A model generated the notes under the pieces. It saw nothing but the letters and a program-made list of their open reading frames with translations. It did not search any database and was not told the origin of the DNA. This document shows, in pieces, positions 51,709 to 59,237 of a DNA stretch of 63,570 nucleotides; the first letter of the stretch is position 1, and each line of letters begins with the position of its first letter. This DNA is from Oscillospiraceae bacterium. Lineage in GTDB: Bacteria; Bacillota; Clostridia; Oscillospirales; Oscillospiraceae. A program made the position numbers and the translations under genes. The stretch is from the NCBI GenBank assembly GCA_017416245.1, contig JAFQCX010000019.1, positions 1 to 63,570 on the forward strand, written 5' to 3'.

Positions 51709-53040
51709 TTACTCCTCCTTATCGCCCTTCTGGCGAATGGTGATGCGTACAGGGGTACCCTGCAGACCGAACACCTCGCGAATCTGATTTTCCAGATACC
51801 GCTGGTATGAGAAATGGAACAGCCTTGCATCGTTACAGAAAATTACGAAATGGGGCGGCTTGGTGCCGGCCTGGGTCATATAGTAGATCTTCAGACGGCG
51901 ACCCTTATCTGACGGGGGCTGCACACGGGAGGTGGCCTCTGCCAGGATAGAATTCAGCGCACCGGTGGTGATCCGGCTGGTGTTCTGCTTGTGGACATCC
52001 TGGATCACCTGGAACAGCTTATCCACACGGGCGCCGGTCAGCGCAGACAGGAACACTACAGGAGCATAGGTCATATAGCTTAAGCCATCGCGGACGGCAG
52101 CTTCCTTATCACGCATGGTGTTGGTTTCCTTGTCGGCAACTGCATCCCATTTGTTCACAACAATAATGGCTGCCTTGCCTGCCTCGTGGACAAGACCGGC
52201 GATCTTGGTATCCTGCTCGGTGACACCGTCATTCGCATCTACCAGAATCAAACATACATCAGCACGCTCGATGGCGGCAACGGTACGCATATTGGAATAC
52301 TTCTCAATGATATCGTCCACCTTGCTCTTCCGGCGCATACCGGCGGTGTCGATAAAGCAGTATTTGCCTGTTTCGTTTTCAAACTCCGAGTCGATAGCAT
52401 CGCGGGTCGTGCCGGCAATGTTGGATACGATCACCCGCTCCTCACCCAAAATGCGGTTGAGAAGGCTACTTTTACCCACATTGGGCTTGCCGACGATGGC
52501 TACGTTGATAACATCGGAATCCTCTTCCTCTTCTGTCGCCTCGGGGAATTGCTCCAGGCACCAATCCAAAAGGTCGCCGGTACCGTGACCGTGGACAGCA
52601 GACACTTCAAACAGGTCGCCGATTCCAAGGCCGTAAAACTCATACACATCGGGATTCACAAGGCCAATGGAGTCGCACTTGTTCACCGCCAGCGCCACAG
52701 GCTTGCGGGACTTGCGAAGCATAGTTGCCACGTCCTGATCAGCGGCGGTAACGCCGGAACGGACATCCACGACCATAATGATACAATCTGCCAGCTCGAT
52801 GCCGATCTCCGCCTGACGGCGCATAAACTTCAGCATATCGTTCTCAGTGCCCGGCTCGATACCGCCGGTATCCACCAGAGAAAACTCCCGTCCGCACCAT
52901 TCACAGTCGCCGTAGATACGGTCACGGGTGACACCGGGGGTATCTTCTACAATGGAGGTTCTGCGGCCGGTGAGCTTATTAAACAGCATAGACTTGCCCA
53001 CATTGGGACGTCCGACAATCGCTACCAGAGGTTTTGCCAT
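51709..53040 (-). CDS. der: Ribosome assembly GTPase Der (EngA)
   Basis: A 443-aa protein with two tandem GTPase domains: IVGRPNVGKSMLFNKL and IVGKPNVGKSSLLNRI, with DTPGVTRDR / TAGTTRDAID-type switches and NKCD / NKWD. The C-terminal KH-like domain ends LRITIRQKGD-like (PVRITIRQKGDKEE). Needed for 50S maturation. RBS GGAG 9 nt upstream. First gene of der-plsY-ABC. Confidence 0.97.
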   Translation of the reverse strand: MAKPLVAIVGRPNVGKSMLFNKLTGRRTSIVEDTPGVTRDRIYGDCEWCGREFSLVDTGGIEPGTENDMLKFMRRQAEIGIELADCIIMVVDVRSGVTAADQDVATMLRKSRKPVALAVNKCDSIGLVNPDVYEFYGLGIGDLFEVSAVHGHGTGDLLDWCLEQFPEATEEEEDSDVINVAIVGKPNVGKSSLLNRILGEERVIVSNIAGTTRDAIDSEFENETGKYCFIDTAGMRRKSKVDDIIEKYSNMRTVAAIERADVCLILVDANDGVTEQDTKIAGLVHEAGKAAIIVVNKWDAVADKETNTMRDKEAAVRDGLSYMTYAPVVFLSALTGARVDKLFQVIQDVHKQNTSRITTGALNSILAEATSRVQPPSDKGRRLKIYYMTQAGTKPPHFVIFCNDARLFHFSYQRYLENQIREVFGLQGTPVRITIRQKGDKEE

Positions 53041-53150
53041 GGGAGATCACTCCTCTCTTACATTTATTATGGCACATAATTATGAACATTTTTAGCAAAT
53101 TTTGGTAAATTTACATTTTGTTTCAAGTTTTTTAAGAAATAATGATATGG

Positions 53151-53179
53151 AAAAAGCGGAAGGCAAACGCCTTCCGCTT
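53151..53179 (-). terminator. Terminator after rpmF
   Basis: 11-bp stem AAGCGGAAGGC/GCCTTCCGCTT, AAAC loop; the minus strand continues TTT. About 22 nt past the stop. Confidence 0.87.
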
Positions 53180-53200
53180 AGCTTACGCTCTTTTCCAGCC

Positions 53201-53386
53201 TTAGTCAGCCTTGGCGGCCAGGACCTGACGGCCATTGTAGGTACCGCAAGCCTTGCAAGCTCTGTGAGGCATAACGGGCTCGCCGCACTTGGGGCAAACA
53301 GCCACACTGGGGGCGGACAGCTTCCAGTTGGAACCACGGCGCTTATCGCGACGGGCGCTGGACACTTTACACTTAGGGACAGCCAT
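53201..53386 (-). CDS. rpmF: Ribosomal protein bL32
   Basis: A 61-aa zinc-ribbon protein: AVPKCKVSSARRDKRRG at the N terminus and CPKCG ... CKACG as the metal site (C+ form). The start at 53386 has AGGAGG 8 nt upstream. Co-transcribed with the upstream DUF177 gene, the classic yceD-rpmF arrangement. Confidence 0.97.
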   Translation of the reverse strand: MAVPKCKVSSARRDKRRGSNWKLSAPSVAVCPKCGEPVMPHRACKACGTYNGRQVLAAKAD

Positions 53387-53431
53387 GGATGACACCTCCT
53401 TGGTAATTCTGCTTTTGCAGCATTCTTTGGT

Positions 53432-53932
53432 TTACTTATCGAGAAGCTGCTTTAAAGCAGCAAAACGGGGGTCTAACTCTTTTTGGCAACCGCAAGGACC
53501 ATCGTTCAGGTTTTTGCCACATCGGCAACACAAACCCTTGCAATCTTCCTTACACAGTAATTTAGAATCCATATTCAGCACAAAAACTGTTCTGACGATG
53601 TCATCCAAATCAGCGGTATCTGCCTCCAGGGGAAATACCCATTCGTCTTCATTTTCCTCGTTGGCAAGCTCCGTCACCAGCACCACATCAATGGGAATAT
53701 CCATTTCCCGGTGGAAATCGGTAGCGCAGCGGTCACAGATTCCGTGAATACAGGTGGTAATGTTACCCTTCATCACCAGAACACCCGCGGTGTTTCGCAC
53801 CGTTCCGCTGGCAAGCACCGGCTCGCTGACAGGTTTGCTTGTGCCGTATACGAGGTCACTCAAATCCACGCTGACAGAGAAGTCTACACTCTCACCGGGA
53901 CGGTCTATAATAGAAGACAGTTCCAGTCGCAT
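53432..53932 (-). CDS. YceD/DUF177 family metal-binding protein
   Basis: A 166-aa protein. The central CDRCATDFHREM and the C-terminal ECKGLCCRCGKNLNDGPCGC-like cluster (KEDCKGLCCRCGKNLNDGPC) carry the family cysteines. The DUF177 family is linked to 23S rRNA accumulation and regularly precedes rpmF, as here (45 nt gap). Confidence 0.93.
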   Translation of the reverse strand: MRLELSSIIDRPGESVDFSVSVDLSDLVYGTSKPVSEPVLASGTVRNTAGVLVMKGNITTCIHGICDRCATDFHREMDIPIDVVLVTELANEENEDEWVFPLEADTADLDDIVRTVFVLNMDSKLLCKEDCKGLCCRCGKNLNDGPCGCQKELDPRFAALKQLLDK

Positions 53933-53963
53933 AGTATCCCCCTCCTAACAGTCGTGCTTATGT

Positions 53964-53992
53964 ATTATATAGGGAATTGTCCCATTTGTCAA
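53964..53992 (-). promoter_or_regulatory. Consensus promoter of yceD-rpmF
   Basis: Minus-strand TTGACA (53987-53992), 17-nt spacer, TATAAT (53964-53969); both hexamers perfect. Confidence 0.85.
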
Positions 53993-54011
53993 ACATTATT
54001 TTCGTATTTTT

Positions 54012-55064
54012 TTAATTTTTTCCTGTGGAGATTTCCTCCCAAAACTGGCGGAAAGCCGTGGGCAGTGCAATTTCCTTATCGATCCTCTCTGCCGTGAGCC
54101 AAACAAAGTCTCCGCCGCACTCTGCAAGCTCTATATACACTCCACACATATCCCATTCTATGTGGGTAAATATGTGTTTTCGCTCCACTTTAAGTTTAAT
54201 TTCTTTTGATTTCAAACCGAATCGCTCCACTTGTTTGAGAAAAGCTTGCGTATTCAGTTTGCCGGGCACATTGGGAAACTGCCACAGGCCGGCCAGAAGA
54301 CCTTGCGCCGGACGTTTCTGAATGGCGTACTTTCCGTCGCAAGAGAGGATGAAAACCGTTTTTTCTTCCGTTTTTCGTTCCCGTTTAGGAAGCTTAATCG
54401 GAAGATTTACCGCAGTTTTCCGGACAAAACCTAAGCAAAAAGCCTTACAGGGGCAGTTCTCGCAATCCGGCTGGCGGTTAGGTCCGCACACAGTTGCGCC
54501 CAGCTCCATCAGAGCCTGGGTGAAGTCCCCTGCCCTGTCCGGATATATCTCTGCCAAATTTTGCTGCACAGTATTTTTATAAGCGGGCAGGTCTATGGGG
54601 GTGTGGTCATCAGTAATACGGGAGATCACCCGCAGCACATTGCCATCCACCGCAGGGATAGGCTGATTATAAGCAATGGAACAAATCGCGCCGGCGGTGT
54701 ATGCGCCAATGCCGGGAAGCGCCAGCACCTGCTCATACGTATCGGGGAATATGCCATCGTGCTTGTCCACGATCTGTCGGGCGGTCTTTTTCATATTCCG
54801 CACACGGTTATAATACCCAAGGCCTTCCCACAGCTTGTGGAGGGCATCATCGTCGCATTCTGCCAAAGCGGTAACAGTGGGCAACGCCTGCAGGAAGCGG
54901 GCGTAGTAACCCTTCACCGCCTCCACACGGGTCTGCTGGAGCATAATTTCAGACACCCAGATATGGTAGGGGTCCTTATCCTCCCGCCAAGGGAGCTCTC
55001 TGTGACCTGCATCGTACCAGGGAAGCAGCGCCTCCGGCAGACAGGAAAGCAAATTATGATCCAT
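54012..55064 (-). CDS. mutY: A/G-specific adenine DNA glycosylase MutY
   Basis: A 350-aa base-excision repair enzyme removing A opposite 8-oxoG. The HhH-GPD domain has LPWREDKDPYHIWVSEIMLQ, GLGYYNRVRN, LPGIGAYTAGAI and the catalytic AVDGNVLRV. Four cysteines of a [4Fe-4S] cluster follow (C-GPNRQPD-C-EN-C-PCKAF-C). The C-terminal NUDIX-like domain recognises 8-oxoG (KRPAQGLLAGLWQFPNVP). Start at 55064 with AGGAGG at 8 nt. Confidence 0.96.
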   Translation of the reverse strand: MDHNLLSCLPEALLPWYDAGHRELPWREDKDPYHIWVSEIMLQQTRVEAVKGYYARFLQALPTVTALAECDDDALHKLWEGLGYYNRVRNMKKTARQIVDKHDGIFPDTYEQVLALPGIGAYTAGAICSIAYNQPIPAVDGNVLRVISRITDDHTPIDLPAYKNTVQQNLAEIYPDRAGDFTQALMELGATVCGPNRQPDCENCPCKAFCLGFVRKTAVNLPIKLPKRERKTEEKTVFILSCDGKYAIQKRPAQGLLAGLWQFPNVPGKLNTQAFLKQVERFGLKSKEIKLKVERKHIFTHIEWDMCGVYIELAECGGDFVWLTAERIDKEIALPTAFRQFWEEISTGKN

Positions 55065-55189
55065 ACGGCGCACCTCCTGCAGTTTTGTTTATTGTACAAC
55101 AACCTCCAAATCCGTGTCAAGGTGTGCCTATTTGGAAAAATAAATGCAAATTCTTGAAAAAAAGGCTTGCTTTTTCATTTTGAATGTGC

Positions 55190-55195
55190 TATTAT
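55190..55195 (+). promoter_or_regulatory. Promoter of tRNA-Arg (-10; -35 at 55167-55172)
   Basis: TTGCTT (55167-55172), 17-nt spacer, TATTAT (55190-55195), about 28 nt upstream of the tRNA 5' end. Confidence 0.65.
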
Positions 55196-55222
55196 ATGCA
55201 GGCACTTGTGAAAAGTGTGTAT

Positions 55223-55299
55223 GCGCCGATAGCTCAGTTGGATAGAGTGACTGGCTACGAACCAGTAGGTCGGGGGTTCGAGTCCCTTTCGGCGTACCA
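55223..55299 (+). tRNA. tRNA-Arg (ACG)
   Basis: Complete 77-nt cloverleaf. Acceptor GCGCCGA/TCGGCGT, anticodon stem ACTGG/CCAGT with loop CTACGAA (ACG, read as ICG), T arm GGGGGTTCGAGTCCC, CCA encoded. Its 3' half is the parent of short fragments found at 55456-55475 and 57065-57083. Confidence 0.97.
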
Positions 55300-55340
55300 T
55301 TAAACAGGATATCCCATACGGGATATCCTGTTTAATTTTT
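55300..55340 (+). terminator. Terminator after tRNA-Arg
   Basis: Perfect 16-bp stem TTAAACAGGATATCCC/GGGATATCCTGTTTAA with a 4-nt loop, followed by TTTTT. The inner GATATCCC/GGGATATC recurs in the hairpin at 56919-56961. Confidence 0.9.
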
Positions 55341-55348
55341 ATGTAAGG

Positions 55349-55475
55349 AAGGGACTCGAACCGATAGCAGTGGAACTGTCCGGTGGACAGTTCCTGCCAC
55401 CAGTTCAAAAACTGGTGGCTACATTTATTTCTGCCCTTTCGGGCAGAAATGCATATCGAGTCCTTTTCGGCGTAC
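55349..55475. repeat. T-arm-ended palindromic element, copy A
   Basis: Left end AAGGGACTCGAA (55349-55360) is the complement of a tRNA T arm; right end TCGAGTCCTTTTCGGCGTAC (55456-55475) copies the 3' part of the adjacent tRNA-Arg. The ends are thus inverted repeats. Between them are strong hairpins: GGAACTGTCC/GGACAGTTCC, CCACCAGTT/AACTGGTGG, TTTCTGCCC/GGGCAGAAA. Not coding. Confidence 0.7.
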
Positions 55476-55506
55476 TTTTGCAAAGCAAATAATGGTCTTT
55501 CGCCAC

Positions 55507-55579
55507 ACGCCGTCCTATGGACAGCAACAATCCCTCAGTCAGCCTGCCCGGCTGACTGCCCTTTACACAAGGGAGCCTT
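55507..55579 (+). repeat. 73-bp direct repeat, copy 1 (identical copy at 57082-57154)
   Basis: Starts ACGCCGTCCTATGGACAG and ends AAGGGAGCCTT; contains hairpins CAGTCAGCC/GGCTGACTG and CCCTT/AAGGG. All 73 bases match the second copy 1575 bp away. Follows element A, separated by about 31 bp. Confidence 0.9.
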
Positions 55580-55612
55580 ATTTTTGCTGCAATCAAGCAT
55601 ATATCATCACAA

Positions 55613-55629
55613 TTCAACGCTCCGTTGAA
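55613..55629. promoter_or_regulatory. Dyad upstream of the HTH regulator, possible operator
   Basis: Perfect 7-bp inverted repeat TTCAACG-CTC-CGTTGAA, about 20 nt upstream of the likely -35 (TTTACT at 55651-55656; -10 GATAAT at 55674-55679, 17-nt spacer). Fits an autoregulatory site; unproven. Confidence 0.4.
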
Positions 55630-55719
55630 AGAACCTCGCTTTTAAGTCGCTTTACTTTTTGTTCAACCAATGAGATAATTATGCCACGGTACCGAAACTT
55701 ATATTTTGGAGGACGCAAT

Positions 55720-56856
55720 ATGAGAGAATCTATGGGAAGTATTATCCGCCGACTTCGAAAAGAACGTGGTCTAACCCAAGAAGAACTCGCAGAAATTCTT
55801 GGTGTAACATTTCAGGCTGTATCTAAATGGGAGAATGAAACAGGACTGCCTGATATTTCTCAAGTAGTACCACTTGCAAATGTTTTTGGTGTAACCACCG
55901 ATACAATTTTCGGTACGAACAATAGTGATACAAACGAAAATATCGATGCGTTTATCTATAGCATTGAGAACAAAATCTGTAACCGACACAATGCCGATGA
56001 TATCGAGTGTTTCATTCGCTGTGTCGATGAAATATCGAGGAAAACAAAGGAATGTCCCTCTAATTTTCGTCTTCTCGTCTATTATATGGGATTCCTATAT
56101 ACACTTATCTCAAAATTTGATGTTAAAGGCAAAAACGACGAAGCCAAGTCTTATATTTCTGAGTTTATTCGCATTGGAAATGTTGTTCTCAATCACTGTA
56201 CCAATTCGGAGCACCTTAATGAGGCCAATATGTGGTTTACCTATTTCTATTTGGATATTGGTGATGCAACAAAAGCGGAAGAACACGCACGCCGTATCGC
56301 TACTTACGCCAACGGAGATTCCGTGCTAGCCCACGTAAAAGCAAGGCAAAATGACAACAAGGAAGCTATGAGACTAACGGCCCAAGTTATCAGTCGTTCT
56401 TTTGACAACCTAATGTACGAACTATATTCCCTCGGTTGCTCTTATGACCGTATGGGTAAGTATGAAGAAGCATACCAGTGTTATGCTCTGTTCCCTAACC
56501 TTTATGAGCTAATCATGAAGGACAGAGAGGATGATATTCCTTTTTATGAAATGCCGTCCTACGGTCAACTTGCTATGGTGTGCATGAAAATGGGACGACA
56601 GGATGAAGCAATGGATCAGCTTGAGAGGTATCTTCAGCATGAGAAAAGAATAGCAAGAACATACAACATCGTTACCGAATCAAAAATTCCCTATTTTTAC
56701 GGACGTTCACTGAAATACAGCCACAACCATTATACTGCACGGGGCGATATAAGCGAGGTTATGAGAAAGAAAATTTTTGATTCCATTCGTGATACAGACA
56801 GATTCCGCGCTTTGGAAAAAGAAGTCTTGGAATTTGAAGAAAAATATCGTGATTAA
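55720..56856 (+). CDS. XRE-type HTH regulator with TPR-like sensor domain
   Basis: A 378-aa protein. The N-terminal HTH is clear (IIRRLRKERGLTQEELAEIL GV TFQAVSKWENETG, about 7-50). The rest is helical with repeats of TPR flavour (e.g. LYSLGCSYDRMGKYEEAYQC and GQLAMVCMKMGRQDEAMDQL), as in peptide- or ligand-sensing RRNPP-like regulators, though membership is unproven. The frame opens at 55492, but the ATG at 55720 has GGAGG 7 nt upstream. Visibly more AT-rich than its neighbours and bracketed by two composite repeats, which suggests acquisition. Confidence 0.88.
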   Translation: MRESMGSIIRRLRKERGLTQEELAEILGVTFQAVSKWENETGLPDISQVVPLANVFGVTTDTIFGTNNSDTNENIDAFIYSIENKICNRHNADDIECFIRCVDEISRKTKECPSNFRLLVYYMGFLYTLISKFDVKGKNDEAKSYISEFIRIGNVVLNHCTNSEHLNEANMWFTYFYLDIGDATKAEEHARRIATYANGDSVLAHVKARQNDNKEAMRLTAQVISRSFDNLMYELYSLGCSYDRMGKYEEAYQCYALFPNLYELIMKDREDDIPFYEMPSYGQLAMVCMKMGRQDEAMDQLERYLQHEKRIARTYNIVTESKIPYFYGRSLKYSHNHYTARGDISEVMRKKIFDSIRDTDRFRALEKEVLEFEEKYRD

Positions 56857-56918
56857 CCATGCAAAAGTCCTTGATAATACACACTATTCCCTTAAATCCT
56901 ATAAGAACAATCATACCA

Positions 56919-56961
56919 GAAAAGCAGATATCCCTTTTTGGGATATCTGCTTTTCTTTTTT
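56919..56961 (+). terminator. Terminator after the HTH regulator
   Basis: 15-bp stem AAAAGCAGATATCCC/GGGATATCTGCTTTT, TTTTT loop, then CTTTTTT. Its core GATATCCC/GGGATATC matches the tRNA-Arg terminator, and it precedes element B as that one precedes element A. Confidence 0.88.
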
Positions 56962-56965
56962 GCGA

Positions 56966-57083
56966 TGGAAAGGACTCGAACAATTAAATGCAACGCGGAT
57001 GAGCGTTGCCCGCTGCGGCTAGACGCAGCGGAACATTTATTTTCGCCAAAGGCGAAAATGCAAATGAGTCCCTTTCGACGTAC
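56966..57083. repeat. T-arm-ended palindromic element, copy B
   Basis: Left end GAAAGGACTCGAA (56968-56980), right end TGAGTCCCTTTCGACGTAC (57065-57083). Inner hairpins differ from copy A (CAACGC.GATGAGCGTTG; CGCTGCG-type; TTTTCGCC/GGCGAAAA), while the ends and the AACATTTATTT-like junction before the last hairpin are kept. Runs directly into the 73-bp repeat. Confidence 0.68.
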
Positions 57084-57154
57084 GCCGTCCTATGGACAGC
57101 AACAATCCCTCAGTCAGCCTGCCCGGCTGACTGCCCTTTACACAAGGGAGCCTT
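57082..57154 (+). repeat. 73-bp direct repeat, copy 2
   Basis: Identical to 55507-55579 over all 73 bases. Marks the right boundary of the block holding the HTH regulator. The following roughly 100 nt (57155-57255) is AT-rich with nothing recognisable before the next promoter. Confidence 0.9.
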
Positions 57155-57252
57155 TGTGCTGTGCAAAAAGCTTGCCGCTTTCCACGCTTAGTTGCATTTT
57201 TGTGCTTTTTTATTGTATTTTCGTGCTTTTAAATGTACTTTTCAAAATAATC

Positions 57253-57279
57253 TGCTATAATGAAATCACAACATTTCAT
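57253..57279 (+). promoter_or_regulatory. Extended -10 promoter and dyad of the Gfo/Idh pair
   Basis: TGC-TATAAT (57253-57261) is an extended -10 with no good -35 at the expected distance. It is overlapped by the inverted repeat ATGAAAT-CACAAC-ATTTCAT (57260-57279), a candidate operator at the start point. A weak -35 is typical of activator-dependent promoters. Confidence 0.55.
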
Positions 57280-57294
57280 TTGAGGTGAACAATT

Positions 57295-58158
57295 ATGTTT
57301 AAAGTTGCCATTTTAGGATGCGAAAACTCCCACGCAAATGCTTTTTTGAGCGAGGTTTTGACTGAGAAGCTGGTTGACGACGTAGAGTTTATCGGCGTTT
57401 ACAGCGATGACAGAACCGCTTCCGAAAAGCTGAACGAAAAGTTCGGCGTGCCTGTAATGGATCGTTACGACGAACTGGTTGGCCAGGTTGATGGCATTGT
57501 TATCACTGCCCGTCACGGCGATAACCACTTCAAATTCGCCAAGCCCTATCTAAGCAGCGGAATCCCTATGTTCATCGACAAGCCTATCACCTGCTCTATC
57601 GAGGACGCAGTTGCCTTTCGCGCTGCGTTGGAGGCAAACAAGATCCCTGTGGCAGGCGGCTCTACACTTGCCATTGCTGACATGATCCAAAAGCTGAAAA
57701 AGGATGTTGCAGAAGCCGAGCCCGGTCAGGTTATTGGAGGCTTCTTCTGCGCCCCCATTGTTTTAAACAGTGTGCACGGTGGTTTCTTCTTTTACGCCCA
57801 GCATTTGGTGCAGATGATGACCACCATTTACGGCACGCAGCCCCGCAGCGTAAAGGTCTTTGAGAAAAAGGACGTTCTCACCTGTGTTGTTCGCTATGAC
57901 GATCTGGACGTCACGCTGACCTACATTGAGGCCTGGAAGGAAAGCAAGTACGTTGCTTATGTAAATTACAAGGGTAATTTCGTTGGCGAGGTCTTCTACC
58001 CCACGGGTCTTTATGGAAAAGAATTTATGGAATTCTACCGTCTGCTGAAGGGCGAGCCGCAGGCGCAAAGCTACGAGGAATTCTTTGCTCCCGTGTACAT
58101 TATGAACGCTATTGAAAAATCTCGCCTGAGCGGCAAGGAAGAGCCCATTGAGGTATAA
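57295..58158 (+). CDS. Gfo/Idh/MocA family oxidoreductase (short)
   Basis: A 287-aa NAD(P)-dependent sugar-type dehydrogenase. N-terminal Rossmann fold (VAILGCENSHANAFL), and the family Lys motif appears as IDKPIT (Lys96). At 287 residues it is shorter than the usual 330-400, mainly in the C-terminal domain. RBS GAGGTG. First of a tandem pair; the next gene starts 4 nt after its stop. Confidence 0.88.
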   Translation: MFKVAILGCENSHANAFLSEVLTEKLVDDVEFIGVYSDDRTASEKLNEKFGVPVMDRYDELVGQVDGIVITARHGDNHFKFAKPYLSSGIPMFIDKPITCSIEDAVAFRAALEANKIPVAGGSTLAIADMIQKLKKDVAEAEPGQVIGGFFCAPIVLNSVHGGFFFYAQHLVQMMTTIYGTQPRSVKVFEKKDVLTCVVRYDDLDVTLTYIEAWKESKYVAYVNYKGNFVGEVFYPTGLYGKEFMEFYRLLKGEPQAQSYEEFFAPVYIMNAIEKSRLSGKEEPIEV

Positions 58159-58161
58159 GGT

Positions 58162-59136
58162 ATGAATATTTTATTTTACGGCTTTCGTCATGGGCATATC
58201 TTTTCCCTGTTTCAGCAGGCAAAGGAGCACCCGGACTACACCATTGTGGGCGCAATCGAAGAAAATGACGATGCCCGCGCCAAGGCCCAGGAGCGTTTGG
58301 GATACCCTGTGGCATCCGACGGCTATTTGGAACAACTGAAAAATCCCGACATAGATGTGGTTGCCATTGCCGGCGCTTACGGCAACAGAGGCGAAGCCAT
58401 CCGTCAGGCGCTCCTCCACGGCAAGCATATCATCTCCGACAAGCCCATTTGCACGGAATTGACCCAGCTGGAGGAAATCGCCCGGCTTGCCCGGGAGAAG
58501 AATCTAAAGGTGGGTTGCATGCTGGATCTGCGTTACGCGCCTTCCTCTTTGCGGGCTAAGCAGATTTTGGAAAGCGGCGAAATGGGCGCTATTAAGAATA
58601 TCAACTTCACCGGCGAGCATTTTATCGACTACGTCAACAGGCCCGGCTGGTATTTTGAGCCCGGTATGCACGGCGGCACATTTAACGACATTGCCATTCA
58701 CGGTTTGGATCTGATCCACTATATGACCGGGCATCGGCTGGAAAAGGTTTACTGCGCAAGGCAATGGAACGCCTTTGCCACCCGTCATCCGGACTTTAAG
58801 GACTCTGCCGTCTTTATCGGCGAAACTGACAAGGGTGCCGGAGTGACCGCTGATGTTTCCTACTGCGCTCCCAGCCAGGCAATGGCTATGCCTACCTACT
58901 GGAACTTTAAGTTCTGGTGTGAAAACGGTCTTGTGCAGTTCAGCTACAACGACCCCAACGTGCACGTATTCCGCAATGGCGGTACTGCCGAGGGTGAGGA
59001 TCTGCCCGGCATTGCGCCGGAGGAGAGCATTTTGGACATCCTGCGTAACGAGATCGTGCAGGACACCAACACCTTCACGGAGAGCGTTTTGCTCGCATCT
59101 CAAATGGCTCTGAATCTGCAAAAGGAAGCGATTTGA
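58162..59136 (+). CDS. Gfo/Idh/MocA family oxidoreductase
   Basis: A 324-aa dehydrogenase-type protein. Rossmann N terminus (ILFYGFRHGHIFSLF, a loop with two His in place of the usual GxGxxG), ISDKPICTEL (Lys94) as the catalytic motif, and the C-terminal region with GGTFNDIAIHGLDLIHYMTG, which has the family His near the active site. Probably works on the same or a related substrate as the preceding gene. Confidence 0.9.
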   Translation: MNILFYGFRHGHIFSLFQQAKEHPDYTIVGAIEENDDARAKAQERLGYPVASDGYLEQLKNPDIDVVAIAGAYGNRGEAIRQALLHGKHIISDKPICTELTQLEEIARLAREKNLKVGCMLDLRYAPSSLRAKQILESGEMGAIKNINFTGEHFIDYVNRPGWYFEPGMHGGTFNDIAIHGLDLIHYMTGHRLEKVYCARQWNAFATRHPDFKDSAVFIGETDKGAGVTADVSYCAPSQAMAMPTYWNFKFWCENGLVQFSYNDPNVHVFRNGGTAEGEDLPGIAPEESILDILRNEIVQDTNTFTESVLLASQMALNLQKEAI

Positions 59137-59161
59137 CCTGTACGGGAATCTCCCTTTTGTA

Positions 59162-59204
59162 GGGGATTGTCACAACCAGTGTGCGCACCGGTTTCACAAT
59201 GACA
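59162..59204. repeat. GGAGATTGCCAC family repeat, copy 5 (divergent)
   Basis: GGGGATTGTCACAACCAG, hairpin around CCAGTGTGCGCACCGG, ending ACAATGACA. Most divergent of the five copies. Lies between the Gfo/Idh pair and the shared terminator. Confidence 0.65.
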
Positions 59205-59207
59205 AAG

Positions 59208-59237
59208 AAAAAGGAGCGTTATAAAACGCTCCTTTTT
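59208..59237. terminator. Bidirectional terminator between the Gfo/Idh pair and the AraC gene
   Basis: 13-bp stem AAAAAGGAGCGTT/AACGCTCCTTTTT with ATAA loop; T-rich on both strands. Overlaps the AraC stop by two bases. Confidence 0.9.

Noticed and set aside
55492-55719. Longer N terminus for the HTH regulator
   Set aside because: The extension is translated from the 73-bp repeat and has no RBS; the ATG at 55720 follows GGAGG.
55456-57083. attL/attR of an integrated mobile element
   Set aside because: tRNA-Arg fragments are present on both sides of the regulator, but there is no integrase, and the fragments are ends of a repeat family rather than clean attachment sites.
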